Source of the DNA: DASVEG01 sp035540495
GTDB taxonomy: Bacteria; Actinomycetota; Acidimicrobiia; Acidimicrobiales; CADCTF01
Assembly (NCBI GenBank): GCA_035540495.1
Contig: DATLGL010000042.1
Span: forward strand, 26,406-90,405
Direction of reading: 5' to 3'
Length of the DNA: 64,000 nt
Shown one piece after another: positions 25,261 to 33,965 of this stretch (within the stretch, counting starts at the first letter, position 1; every line of letters starts with the position of its first letter). The position numbers were made by a program, and so were the translations under genes. Below the pieces are notes generated by a model. It had not been told where the DNA came from, did not search any database, and saw only the letters and a program-made list of their open reading frames with translations.

Positions 25261-27624
25261 GTGGCCACCGTTGTCGCGCTCGACCGCATCACGTTCGATC
25301 GACGTGTGGAGGTCGTTCGCGCCTTGGCGCGGGTGGAGATCCGTCGGTCGTGGCGCTGGCTCGTCGTGTTCGGCGTCGTAGCCGGTCTGACGGTAGGGAT
25401 CGCCGCAGCGGCCGTCGCCGCTGCGCGCCGCACCAGCACCGCGTACGACCGGCTGGTCGAACGCACCGCCCTCGAGGACGTGCGGGTCCTCACCTTCGAC
25501 GGCGGTGCCTTCGCCGACCGAATCGCAGACCTCGACGTCGTCGACAAGACGTGGCGAGGCGCGATGGTGACGGGAAAGCTCCGTGCCGAAGAGATCAACT
25601 ACCTCACGGTGCTCGCCGGGCCGGCGGAACCGAGCGAACTGCTCCAACTGATCGTCGTCGACGGACGTGCGCCCTCGGCGGCCGAGGAAGTGGTCGTCGC
25701 AGAGGCGTTCTCGTCGATCACGGGCATCGACGTCGGCGCGACCTTGCCGATCTCATTGCTGACACGTGAGGAGTTCACCCAGTTCGACACCGGCTTCGGC
25801 GACCCCGACGGGCCGGATCTCGACCTCCGAGTCGTCGGCGTCGTGCGGCTGCCGGGCGACACCGACCAGGCGTTCAACGTGATCGCCGGACCGAGCCTGC
25901 TCGACGTCGCGGACCCATCGGTGCGGACCATCGACGTGACCGGCGTGACGCTCGTGGCTGGGGTCACGGCCGACGCGTTCGAGGCGCAGCTGCGCGAGCT
26001 CCAGCCCGAGTACCCCAATCCTCCCGGCGGCGAGGAGCTGGGGCCGTTCCAGCCCCTTCGACCGCAGGCAGATCGCGACGCGGCCCATCAGGCCGCGCGC
26101 GTGATGGCGAACGGCCTGGCGGCGCTGGCCCTCATCGCGCTCGTCGCCGGTACGAGCACTCTGTGGCAGGTCGGCCGCCGGCGCGGCCTCGGCCGAGGCG
26201 CGGCACGCGGCGCCGAGCGGGCGGTCGGGCTGACGACGAACGATCAGGTGCGGGTTCGGGCGGTCGTTGCGCTGCTGCCGGGGATCGCATCGGCGGTCAT
26301 CGCATCGGCCGTCGTCGTCGTGTCATCGCCGTTCACGCCGGTGGGCACGGCGCGCTCGTACGAGCCGTCGCCCGGCCCCGCCGTGAACGTGGCCGTGCTC
26401 GTAGCGGCGATCGCGCTCGGACTCGTCTTCCCGGTTGCGATCGACACGCTCTCGGAGCTGTCCGCGGCACGGGCATCCGAACGCCGGGTGCGGCCGCCGT
26501 CGAGTGTCGCGTCCCGCCTCGGACGCGCGATGCGGTCGCCGATCGACGCCTTCGGCGCCCGCCTTGCACTCGATCCTGGCTCGGGGCGTGACGCAGTGCC
26601 CGTTCGCGCCTCGCTCCTCGGAGCGTTCCTCGGTGTCGCCGGGTTGGCCGGCGCGACGACGTTCGGCGCCACGATCGACCGCCTTCAGAACGAGCCGCAG
26701 GCGTGGGGCTGGACTGCGGACGCCGTCATCTCCGACGCCGGCGACGACGTCGCAGAGCAGTTCATCGAGCGCGACGACGTCGCGGGCGTGAGCGTCATGG
26801 ACGTCGGCACTGCGGTCGTCGGGAGTCGTGGCATCCCGACGTACAGCTTCTCGTCCCGCAAGGGCGCGATCGGCTGGCGGATGATCGAAGGCCGGCCACC
26901 CGCCGCGATCAGCGAGGTCGTCGTCGGACCGAAGCTCGCACGTCAGCTGCGGGCGGGCATCGGCGACACGATCGAAGCTTCGGGTCAGACGTTCGAGGTG
27001 GTAGGCGTCGGGCTCGGCTTCACCGAGGCAGGCGGCGGCAACTTCAACGAGGTCATGCTCGTAACACCAGACGCGCTCGACGTCATCGACGAAGAAGGCC
27101 AGTTCCACGAGGTCGTGCTCGCGTTCGAGGACGGCGTCGACGCTTCTGCGATGCTGCGAGAGCTCGCCGCGCAGTACGAGGTCGTCGGCCCCGAACCCCC
27201 GGTCGAAGTCCGCAACATCGCGCAGCTGGGGAGCCTGCCGGTCGTCGTCTCCGGGATACTTGGCTTGCTGGCGGTCGGTGCGACGGCCCACGCAGCGACC
27301 ATGGCGGCACGGCGGCGGAGGAGCGACTTCGCGTCCCTGCAGGCGATCGGCGCCACCCCCGGGCAGCTGCGACGCGGAGTGATCGTGATGGGCGCCGTGC
27401 TCGGCGCCACCGCGCTCACGCTCGGCCTGCCCGCTGGGGTGTTCGCGGGCGCCATGGTGTGGCGGGAGGTCGCGCACGGCATCGACGTGGTGCTCGGCCC
27501 GCTGGTGCCGGCCGCGCTGGCGGGATCGATCCCCCTCGGCTTCGTGCTCGCGATGCTGGTCGCGGTGCCTGCGGCGGTCGCCGCCGGTCGCGTGCAGCCC
27601 GCCGAGGTTCTGCGCAACGAATGA
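25261..27624 (+). CDS. FtsX-like ABC transporter permease
   Basis: A 787-residue membrane protein from GTG 25261. A first transmembrane segment (about 28-50) is followed by a large extracytoplasmic domain (about 50-275), a group of helices (about 280-395), another helix near 455, a second extracytoplasmic domain (about 475-650) and three C-terminal helices. This is the duplicated FtsX/MacB-type layout. The C-terminal RRRRSDFASLQAIGATPGQ is the conserved FtsX cytoplasmic loop that contacts the ATPase. No ATP-binding partner gene is next to it in this window. Substrate unknown. Confidence 0.85.
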   Translation: MATVVALDRITFDRRVEVVRALARVEIRRSWRWLVVFGVVAGLTVGIAAAAVAAARRTSTAYDRLVERTALEDVRVLTFDGGAFADRIADLDVVDKTWRGAMVTGKLRAEEINYLTVLAGPAEPSELLQLIVVDGRAPSAAEEVVVAEAFSSITGIDVGATLPISLLTREEFTQFDTGFGDPDGPDLDLRVVGVVRLPGDTDQAFNVIAGPSLLDVADPSVRTIDVTGVTLVAGVTADAFEAQLRELQPEYPNPPGGEELGPFQPLRPQADRDAAHQAARVMANGLAALALIALVAGTSTLWQVGRRRGLGRGAARGAERAVGLTTNDQVRVRAVVALLPGIASAVIASAVVVVSSPFTPVGTARSYEPSPGPAVNVAVLVAAIALGLVFPVAIDTLSELSAARASERRVRPPSSVASRLGRAMRSPIDAFGARLALDPGSGRDAVPVRASLLGAFLGVAGLAGATTFGATIDRLQNEPQAWGWTADAVISDAGDDVAEQFIERDDVAGVSVMDVGTAVVGSRGIPTYSFSSRKGAIGWRMIEGRPPAAISEVVVGPKLARQLRAGIGDTIEASGQTFEVVGVGLGFTEAGGGNFNEVMLVTPDALDVIDEEGQFHEVVLAFEDGVDASAMLRELAAQYEVVGPEPPVEVRNIAQLGSLPVVVSGILGLLAVGATAHAATMAARRRRSDFASLQAIGATPGQLRRGVIVMGAVLGATALTLGLPAGVFAGAMVWREVAHGIDVVLGPLVPAALAGSIPLGFVLAMLVAVPAAVAAGRVQPAEVLRNE

Positions 27625-27739
27625 CGTCTGCACGGCGGGAGCGGTCGTGGCTCTGGTCGGCTGTGCCCCGGTGAGCGGCCTAGTCCGCCCGCGTGCGGAA
27701 AATGGCCAGGCCGGGCCAGGTTCCGTTCGGGCCGAGCGG

Positions 27740-27763
27740 GTACCTCCTCAGGCGAGGAGGTAC
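27740..27763 (+). promoter_or_regulatory. RNA hairpin sequestering the ribosome binding site
   Basis: GTACCTCCTC (27740-27749) and GAGGAGGTAC (27754-27763) are perfect 10-bp complements with a 4-nt loop AGGC. The right arm contains the GAGGAGG ribosome binding site of the zinc-ribbon gene, 9 nt before its ATG. When folded, the site is completely paired, so translation would need the stem to open. Confidence 0.65.
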
Positions 27764-27769
27764 GACGCC

Positions 27770-27970
27770 ATGGAGCAGATGATCACCTCGATCCGGTGTC
27801 GCCGGTGCGGGCATCGCAACGACCTCGACCGGATCGATCGGGTGGGCTACGAACGTTCGCTCGAGTGCTGTGGCTGCGGCGAGGTCGAGCGGTGGTCGAT
27901 CCTGGACGTGTCGATGGGGATCGCGCAGCGGGCGTGGGACCTGCACGTCGGCACCCGGCTGAGCACGTAG
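27770..27970 (+). CDS. Small zinc-ribbon protein
   Basis: A 66-residue protein MEQMITSIRCRRCGHRND..., with CxxC (CRRC) near residue 10 and a second knuckle CCGCGE near 30, then a helix (GIAQRAWDLHV). The paired knuckles suggest one zinc-binding ribbon, often a nucleic-acid or protein contact module. The ATG at 27770 is fixed by the GAGGAGG site, which is occluded by a hairpin. No operon partner is obvious. Confidence 0.65.
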   Translation: MEQMITSIRCRRCGHRNDLDRIDRVGYERSLECCGCGEVERWSILDVSMGIAQRAWDLHVGTRLST

Positions 27971-28062
27971 CTCACAGGCAAGCGAAATCAGCCTCGACGT
28001 CGAAGGTGGGGCCGCCGTACGGTGGCGGCCGAGGCCGTTCGAAGCGTTCTCGAAAAAACTCG

Positions 28063-28091
28063 TTGACGTGACGAGATTTGGTCCATAGAGT
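28063..28091 (+). promoter_or_regulatory. Promoter upstream of the WhiB gene
   Basis: TTGACG (28063-28068), a 17-nt spacer and TAGAGT (28086-28091) form a good sigma-A-type promoter about 150 nt upstream of the WhiB start. A second possible promoter, TTGCGT - 18 nt - TAGCGT, spans 28183-28212. The long leader between has no ORF that I can support. Confidence 0.5.
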
Positions 28092-28240
28092 GCTCTTCGA
28101 TACGAGCGTTCGTCGCTCGGCGGGAGCTACGCATACAGCCTATTGCAGGCGTATTCGGCCTCGCTCTTTTTCCGAAATTCTCTTGCGTCTTCACGCGCGC
28201 CCCTTCTAGCGTCGCTCCCCTTCGAACGAGGGGGGCATGG

Positions 28241-28531
28241 GTGGCTGGACTGGAGATCAGCGCTGATCGAGGAGTCGACCGGCAGCGAGCGCGGTGTCGC
28301 GCCGAGGGGATGTGGCTGCTCTTCTTCTCCGATCAGCTCGACGAGATCGCACGCGCACGGGCGATCTGCGCGACGTGCAGCGAGAAGGAGCCGTGCCTGA
28401 GCGGCGCGATCGAGCGCCGCGAGGCCGCGGGCGTCTGGGGTGGAGAGATCTTCCTCAATGGCGTGATCCTGGCGAGGAAGCGCCCTCGTGGCCGGCCCCG
28501 GAAGAACGAGGTCGTGGCCCAGCCGGCCTGA
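28241..28531 (+). CDS. WhiB-family iron-sulfur transcriptional regulator
   Basis: A 96-residue protein starting at GTG 28241 after GAGGGGGG. It has the four WhiB cysteines: RARC near residue 19, CATC in the middle and EPC shortly after, which ligate a [4Fe-4S] cluster. The diagnostic turn GVWGGE follows, and then a basic tail RKRPRGRPRKNE with an AT-hook-like GRPRK. WhiB proteins bind the principal sigma factor and respond to redox or NO. It is a defining actinobacterial family. It has a long untranslated leader with one or two promoters. Confidence 0.93.
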   Translation: MAGLEISADRGVDRQRARCRAEGMWLLFFSDQLDEIARARAICATCSEKEPCLSGAIERREAAGVWGGEIFLNGVILARKRPRGRPRKNEVVAQPA

Positions 28532-28539
28532 CCGGATCG

Positions 28540-28827
28540 TCAGGCGAGCTCGACGTCATCGCCGGGCTCGATGAGGACGCCGGCCGACACGCCCAGCGCC
28601 CGTGCGAGCACCGCGGCCCGGGCCGCGACGGCGGCGAGGTAGTGCTCGGCCGCATCGGCGTGGATCGGCGGGGGGCCGAGCGAACGGAGCAGGGCCGTCG
28701 GGTCGGGCGAGACCTCGGCCGGCTCGAGCGGCGGAAGCGGCGGGCGGGGCTGCCACAGCTCGACCGGCTTCTGCTTGCCCCCGTCGGTGCGGCGCCGCTG
28801 GACGCTCTTGCGTCTCGACGGGCTCAC
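28540..28827 (-). CDS. Small protein encoded with the SNF2 helicase
   Basis: A 95-residue protein starting at GTG 28827 and overlapping the helicase stop (GTGA). The N-terminus is basic (VSPSRRKSVQRRR), the middle Pro-rich (PRPPLPPLEPAEV), and the C-terminus helical and Ala-rich. No known domain was recognised. Co-translation with the helicase suggests a joint role. Confidence 0.6.
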   Translation of the reverse strand: MSPSRRKSVQRRRTDGGKQKPVELWQPRPPLPPLEPAEVSPDPTALLRSLGPPPIHADAAEHYLAAVAARAAVLARALGVSAGVLIEPGDDVELA

Positions 28828-31800
28828 GCGTCGTCCTCCGTGAGCAGCGTGTCGGTTCGCAGACCGAGGGCCGTTCGCAGCTGGTTCGGGTCGAGGTCGG
28901 ACAGCGAGCTCGACTTCGGCAGGACGAGATCGGCGATGTGTCGCTTGCCGGCGACGACCTCCTCCACCCGTTCGTCGACGGTGCCCGGGCAGACCAGCCG
29001 GTGGGAGACGACGGTTCGGGTCTGACCGATTCGCCACGCCCGGTCTCGGGCCTGGTCTTCGACCGCCGGGTTCCACCACCGGTCGTACAGCACGACGTGG
29101 CTCGCGGCAGTGAGGTTGAGGCCCGTGCCGCCCGCCTTGAGCGAGAGCACCAGCGCGCCCGGTCCTTCGCCCGCCTGGAAGTCGGCGACGAGCTTGTCGC
29201 GTGCACCCCGGGCGAGCCCGCCGTGGTAGCACGAGATGGGGACGCCGGTGACCTCGGTGAGGTGCTCCGCGAGGCGCACGCCCCACGTCGCGAAGTGGGT
29301 GAAGATCAGGATCCGTTCGCCCGCCGCGAAGACGGCGTCGACGATCTCCTCGAGCCGGGTGAGCTTGCCGGACCGGCCGTGCAGGGGCTGTCCGTCGTCG
29401 TTGTAGGCGGCAGGGTGGTTGCAGATCTGCTTCAGCGCAGTGATGGCCGCGAGGATGGCTCCCTGCTTGCGCTCGCCGTCGGCTTCGGACACCGAACCGA
29501 CGAGACCGTCGAGCACCGCCTGGTACAGGCCGATCTGCTCCGGTGTCATGAGGCAGTGGTCGAGCTCGTCGATGCGGTCGGGGAGCTCGGCGGCGACCGA
29601 GGGCTCGCTCTTCGTCCGGCGGAACACGAGGATGCCGTTCAGCGCTCGTAGGGCGGCCTCGCCCTCGCCCTGGAGCTGGGCCACGAACTGCGGGCGGGAG
29701 CCGACGAGGCCCGGGTTGGTGAAGTCGAGGATCGCCCACAGGTCGCCGAGCCCGTTCTCGATCGGCGTGCCGGTGAGCGCGACGCGGGTGCGAGCGTTCA
29801 GCCGCCGGAGCTGCTGGGCGGTCTCACTCGCCGGGTTCTTGATCGCCTGCGCCTCGTCGAGCACGAGCCGTCCCCAGTCGAGCTTCTCGAGGGCGTCGAT
29901 GTCGCGCACCGCCGTCCCGTACGTGGTGATCACGACGTCCGCGTCGCGCGTCGACCGCTCGATCGCGGCCGCCGATGCGCGGCTCGCACCGTGGTGGACC
30001 ACCACGCGCAGGTCGGGCGCGAACTTGGCCGCCTCGGCCGCCCAGTTGCCCACGACGGCAGGCGGCGCGATGACGAGCGCGCGCCCGGACCCCTTGTTCC
30101 GCGCCAGATGGGCGAGCATCGTCGGCGTCTTCCCGAGGCCCATGTCGAGTGCCAGGCATCCGCCGAGCTCGACCGCCTCCAGGAAGCCCAACCAGGCGAC
30201 GGCCTCGGCCTGGTACGAGCGCAGCTCGCCCTCGAAGCCCTTGGGCTGGGGGTCGGCTTCGGTGACGACGTCACGTGCGCGGTCGAGCAGCTCACTGGCC
30301 CAGCCCGACCCTTCGACGGTGAGCCCGCCGAGCGCGCCGCCTTCGAGGCCGACGGCGTGGCGCAGGATCTCGGCGCCGGAGAGCGTCGTCTTCTTGCCCC
30401 GCTCGGCGAGCACTGCCGCCGCTTCACGGAGGTCGGCCTTGTCGAGCTCGACCCACTTGCCGTGCGACTTCACGAGCGGCCGGGCCTCGGCTGCGAGCCG
30501 GGCGATGTCGGCTGCGGTCAGCTCGACGTCGTCGAACAGCGCCGACCACCGGACGTTGCTCAGCTGGTTCGCGCCGACGACCGTCTCACCCGCAGGCTCC
30601 GTGAAGAGGCGGAGCATCGGCTTCGGCTTGCGCCGCGACAGCGACGGCACCCGTACCTCGAAACCGGCGGAAGCCACGACTGCGCCGACGCTCGTCATGA
30701 CCTCCCACGCCTCGTCCTGGCTGAGGTACACCTGCCCACGGCGCAGGGCGCCGGGCCGGCGCAGCACGGGGAGAACCCGCTCCAGGCGGGTCAGCTCGTC
30801 CGCGAGTGGAGCGGTGTTCTTGCTGTCGCCGAGCGCCTGCTCGATCGGCAGGAGGTTGCCTTCGGCGCCGGGGCCGTACACGGAGAGGAACCACGCGTTG
30901 CCGGCGTCTGGCGGGTCGAGTTGCACGACCAAGCGGGGCCGAGCGGTGGTGGTCACCGGCTTCGCCCACCGGAGCAGGCGGCTCGACACCATGGCGGCAG
31001 GCGCGGGCGGGGCCTCGAACGCCGAGCCGTCGAGCCGGGTGATCATCGCCTCCCCGACATCGTCAGCTGTGCGGATCACCGGCGGGGGAGCAGGGAGCTC
31101 GAGCCGGCTGCCAGCCTCTCGGAGGATCGCGTCGACCAGCGACCTCAGCACGTCGAGCACGACCGTGCGCGGGTCGCTCTTGGTGAGCGCGGTGACGGTG
31201 CCCGGCATCGAGTTCGCGAGCCCGTCGATGTCGGCCGCTTCGAGCAGCGCCGGCGACCACCGCACCGCGAGCTCCGGGTTGCGATCGCGCCGCTTCGACA
31301 TGTGGAGCGCCGGCACGACGCGTCCGAGCGCGACGGACCGGACCGCGATCAACGCCAGCCTTCCCATCCACGCGACGCTGCGCCCCAGCGCCTCGTGGTC
31401 TTCACGGCTGCCGACGTCGACGAGCCAGCCAAGGGCCTTCTCGACGGGGATGGCGAGCGCCGCCGCCCGCTGGTTGGCAGGCAGGGGAACCCCCGCGTGC
31501 AGAGCCCACCCGACGGCCGGGCCCTTGATCGCTTCCAGCAGATCGGCGAGTGCGTCGTTGCCGGCCGGAGGCGCGCCAGGGCGGGCCGCCCAGACGATCA
31601 GCTGGCCGTTCGCCCACGACGCCTGGAGGCGCACTTCGCCACGAGCCTCGACCTCGAGCCCCTCGCCACCCTCGTCGCCGTACGCGCCGACGACCTCGTC
31701 GAGGGCCCTCTCGAGTCGAGCCAGCTCGGACTCGAAGTCGTTGACGACGTGCTCGCGCTCGGGGCCACGGATCTGGCGAGCGGCATCGAGGTCGTCTTCG

Positions 31801-31934
31801 ACGCGCTCGATCAGCCGTTCGAGCGTGGCGCGCCACCGGGCAGGATCGGCCTCGAGGCGCGCCAACTGCTCGGCGGTCGCGAAGCCGTCGACCGCGGCCC
31901 ACACATCGCTCTCGAGACTTCGTAGCTGACTCAT
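28824..31934 (-). CDS. SNF2-family DEAD/DEAH-like helicase
   Basis: A 1036-residue Swi2/Snf2 ATPase. The first 570 residues are a long helical N-terminal domain of the bacterial SNF2 type. The motor follows: motif I LDMGLGKTPTMLAHL (about 600), motif II LVLDEAQAIKNP (about 690), motif III LTGTPIENGLGDLW, then lobe 2 with ILIFTHFATWGVRLAEHL, LSLKAGGTGLNLTAASHV and the Snf2 motif VI DRAWRIGQTRTV. Bacterial members such as RapA displace RNA polymerase, while others join defence or repair. The function of this one is not fixed by context. It overlaps the 95-residue gene downstream. Confidence 0.9.
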   Translation of the reverse strand: MSQLRSLESDVWAAVDGFATAEQLARLEADPARWRATLERLIERVEDDLDAARQIRGPEREHVVNDFESELARLERALDEVVGAYGDEGGEGLEVEARGEVRLQASWANGQLIVWAARPGAPPAGNDALADLLEAIKGPAVGWALHAGVPLPANQRAAALAIPVEKALGWLVDVGSREDHEALGRSVAWMGRLALIAVRSVALGRVVPALHMSKRRDRNPELAVRWSPALLEAADIDGLANSMPGTVTALTKSDPRTVVLDVLRSLVDAILREAGSRLELPAPPPVIRTADDVGEAMITRLDGSAFEAPPAPAAMVSSRLLRWAKPVTTTARPRLVVQLDPPDAGNAWFLSVYGPGAEGNLLPIEQALGDSKNTAPLADELTRLERVLPVLRRPGALRRGQVYLSQDEAWEVMTSVGAVVASAGFEVRVPSLSRRKPKPMLRLFTEPAGETVVGANQLSNVRWSALFDDVELTAADIARLAAEARPLVKSHGKWVELDKADLREAAAVLAERGKKTTLSGAEILRHAVGLEGGALGGLTVEGSGWASELLDRARDVVTEADPQPKGFEGELRSYQAEAVAWLGFLEAVELGGCLALDMGLGKTPTMLAHLARNKGSGRALVIAPPAVVGNWAAEAAKFAPDLRVVVHHGASRASAAAIERSTRDADVVITTYGTAVRDIDALEKLDWGRLVLDEAQAIKNPASETAQQLRRLNARTRVALTGTPIENGLGDLWAILDFTNPGLVGSRPQFVAQLQGEGEAALRALNGILVFRRTKSEPSVAAELPDRIDELDHCLMTPEQIGLYQAVLDGLVGSVSEADGERKQGAILAAITALKQICNHPAAYNDDGQPLHGRSGKLTRLEEIVDAVFAAGERILIFTHFATWGVRLAEHLTEVTGVPISCYHGGLARGARDKLVADFQAGEGPGALVLSLKAGGTGLNLTAASHVVLYDRWWNPAVEDQARDRAWRIGQTRTVVSHRLVCPGTVDERVEEVVAGKRHIADLVLPKSSSLSDLDPNQLRTALGLRTDTLLTEDDA

Positions 31935-32124
31935 CGCGCGGCGCTCCCGGCGCCGAGTGCCGTCTGCCTCTCGTCCGAGTGGCGACGGCGGAGTTCGGTC
32001 TTGCGGCCTTGCGAGCCGACCAGTTGCGGCGCTTCCCGTCGACCACGTAGGGCGCGGGAGGACGACCGACGCCCCCAGCGTACGTCGCTTCGACGTCCAA
32101 CGCGACCATGGGTCCCGGAGCGCC

Positions 32125-32130
32125 TACCGT
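32125..32130 (+). promoter_or_regulatory. Leaderless-type -10 element (TACCGT)
   Basis: TACCGT lies 7 nt before GTG 32138 of the quinone oxidoreductase gene. This supports GTG 32138 rather than the upstream ATG at 32108 as the start. Confidence 0.5.
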
Positions 32131-32137
32131 CGGCCTC

Positions 32138-33088
32138 GTGCGCCGCGTCGTCTGCCGCTCTTTTGGTCCGCTGTCCGGCCTCGACCTCGTCGAGGAACCT
32201 GATCTCGTCGGTGGCGACGATCGGGTCGTCGTCGACGTCGCGGCCGCAGGCGCGAACTTCGTCGACGCGCTGATCGTCGAGGGCCGCTACCAGATGAAGC
32301 CGCCGCTGCCGTTCACACCCGGCATGGAGGTGGCAGGCACCGTGGAGGCGACCGGGGAGCGGGTGCTCGCGTTGTGCTGGATGGGCGGCTACGCGTCGCA
32401 AGTGATCGTTCCTCGGGCGGCGATCCATCAGATACCCGACGGGGTCACGATGGGTCAGGCGGCGACGCTCATCCAGAGCTACGCCACGGCTCAGTTCGCG
32501 CTGACCCGACGGACGACGGTGCGGGAAGGCGAATGGGTCGCGGTGCTGGGAGCCGGCGGTGGCGTCGGGCTGGCGATGATCGACGTCGCTCGCTCGCTCG
32601 GCGCGCGGGTGGTCGCTTGCGCGTCGAGCGCAGAGAAGCTCGCTGCCGCCCAGGCGCTCGGTGCCGATGCCGTCGTGGCCTACGAAGACGACGGCGTCGA
32701 CCTCAAGTCGGCGATCCGGGAAGCCACCGGTGGCGGCGCAGATGTCGTGGTGGACCCCGTCGGCGGTGACAAGGCCGAAGCTGCGCTGCGGTCGCTGCGC
32801 TGGCACGGCCGGTACGTGGTCATCGGGTTCGCTTCCGGTGAGATCCCGTCGCTCCCGGTGAACCAGGTCTTGCTCAACAACCGGACGATCGTGGGCGTCG
32901 ACTGGGGTGCGTGGACCGTCCGCGAGCCGCTGGCGAACGCCGAGGTCGTCGCAGAGGTCCTCTCGATGGTTGCCGGCGGGCAGCTCCATCCGGTCGAACC
33001 GATCGAGTATCCGCTCGACGACGTGGTTCGCTGCCTCGACGACCTGGAGTCGCGACGCCTCGTGGGGAAGGCCGTGCTCGTCCCTTGA
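32138..33088 (+). CDS. NADPH:quinone oxidoreductase-like MDR protein
   Basis: A 316-residue medium-chain dehydrogenase without catalytic zinc ligands (QOR/zeta-crystallin type). GTG 32138 is chosen because the family begins (M/V)RRVVCRSFGP, and because a TACCGT element sits 7 nt upstream. The NADPH-binding motif is VLGAGGGVGLAMIDVARSLG (about 143-162) and FTPGMEVAG corresponds to the family's substrate-side loop. It probably reduces quinones or enones with NADPH. It overlaps engB (TTGA). Confidence 0.88.
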   Translation: MRRVVCRSFGPLSGLDLVEEPDLVGGDDRVVVDVAAAGANFVDALIVEGRYQMKPPLPFTPGMEVAGTVEATGERVLALCWMGGYASQVIVPRAAIHQIPDGVTMGQAATLIQSYATAQFALTRRTTVREGEWVAVLGAGGGVGLAMIDVARSLGARVVACASSAEKLAAAQALGADAVVAYEDDGVDLKSAIREATGGGADVVVDPVGGDKAEAALRSLRWHGRYVVIGFASGEIPSLPVNQVLLNNRTIVGVDWGAWTVREPLANAEVVAEVLSMVAGGQLHPVEPIEYPLDDVVRCLDDLESRRLVGKAVLVP

Positions 33089-33669
33089 GCCGGCCGCTCC
33101 CTCTTCGCTTCGTGATGTCGGCCCCGAACTGGAAGGCGCTGCCCGACTCGCCTGCCGAGGTGGCCTTCATCGGACGGTCGAACGTGGGCAAGAGCTCGCT
33201 CATCAACGCCCTCGCGAACCGGAAGGGACTCGCCGAGGTCAGCTCGACCCCGGGCCGGACCCGCTTGCTCAACCTCTACGCCTTCGACGACCGGCCGTCG
33301 ACGGTGGTCGACCTCCCCGGCTACGGCTACGCCAAGGTTTCGAAGCAGCAGCGGGCGAACCTGGCGAAGACCGTCCACGACTACCTCCTGCACCGCGAGC
33401 CGCTCGAGATGATTCTCGTGCTCGTCGACGGCGAGATCGGTCCGACGGCGCTAGACGTCGCGGTCCTCGACGACCTCCGGGCCGAGCAGTTGCCGCACAC
33501 GATCATCGCCACGAAGCACGACAAGGTGAAGTCGTCGGCTCGTGAGAAGCGGAAGCGGGAGCTCGCGGCGAAGTGCCAGCTCGAGCCGGGAGACGTCGTG
33601 TGGGTGAGTGCCGCGACCGGAGTCGGGATCGAACGTCTGCGTGGCCTCGTCAGCCTGTGGCTGTCGTAG
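33085..33669 (+). CDS. engB: Ribosome biogenesis GTPase EngB (YihA/YsxC)
   Basis: A 194-residue GTPase. TTG 33085 is chosen because the family needs residues before the FVMSAP segment, and this start overlaps the preceding stop (TTGA). G motifs: G1 GRSNVGKSS, G2 region STPGRTRLLNLY, G3 DLPGYGYAKV, G4 TKHD and G5 SAATGVG. EngB acts in assembly of the large ribosomal subunit and is usually essential. The pairing with a quinone reductase is unusual. Its last 20 nt overlap the convergent microprotein gene. Confidence 0.95.
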   Translation: MSRPLPLRFVMSAPNWKALPDSPAEVAFIGRSNVGKSSLINALANRKGLAEVSSTPGRTRLLNLYAFDDRPSTVVDLPGYGYAKVSKQQRANLAKTVHDYLLHREPLEMILVLVDGEIGPTALDVAVLDDLRAEQLPHTIIATKHDKVKSSAREKRKRELAAKCQLEPGDVVWVSAATGVGIERLRGLVSLWLS

Positions 33670-33862
33670 CCGCCGTCGCCGCGCGCAGCGCAGAGAGCCC
33701 TCGCCGTAGCGACGCCAGCACGTCGTCGGGCGGTCGATCGAGGAGCCGGGCCACGTCCTGGTAGGTGACTCCCGGGCGGGCAGCGAGCAGGACAGCCGCA
33801 GCATCTCGGGGCGCCAAGGCCTCCAGCAGGGTGGCTGGGTGCCTGATCGTCGTCTGCGTCAT
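33650..33862 (-). CDS. Sigma region-4-like helix-turn-helix microprotein
   Basis: A 70-residue protein starting MTQTTIRHPATLLEALAPRD, with GGGAG 5 nt before the ATG. The segment VTYQDVARLLDRPPDDVLAS, then LRRGLSALRAA, closely resembles region 4 of ECF sigma factors (DNA -35 binding), but region 2 is missing. It may be a stand-alone DNA-binding or sigma-interfering protein, or a remnant of a sigma gene. It is preceded by an unusually AT-rich stretch (33884-33920). Confidence 0.6.
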   Translation of the reverse strand: MTQTTIRHPATLLEALAPRDAAAVLLAARPGVTYQDVARLLDRPPDDVLASLRRGLSALRAATAATTATG

Positions 33863-33965
33863 CGTTCTCCCGTCGTCCCTCAGAGTAATAACCCAACTAA
33901 ACACTACTGAAACAGGTTTTCTCTTCGAGTTCCGATTGAGCGTCTCCGGTCGCGAGACTCCCCGG

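Noticed and set aside
25137..25598. N-terminal extension of the Baeyer-Villiger monooxygenase frame
   Set aside because: The extension overlaps the divergent permease and reads through the palindrome; the family starts at VTVIDKEAL (GTG 25136).
31935..32109. Minus-strand frame MVALDVEATYAGG... upstream of the SNF2 helicase
   Set aside because: No ribosome site, biased Arg/Pro composition and it then runs antisense in the helicase's other frame; kept as non-coding.
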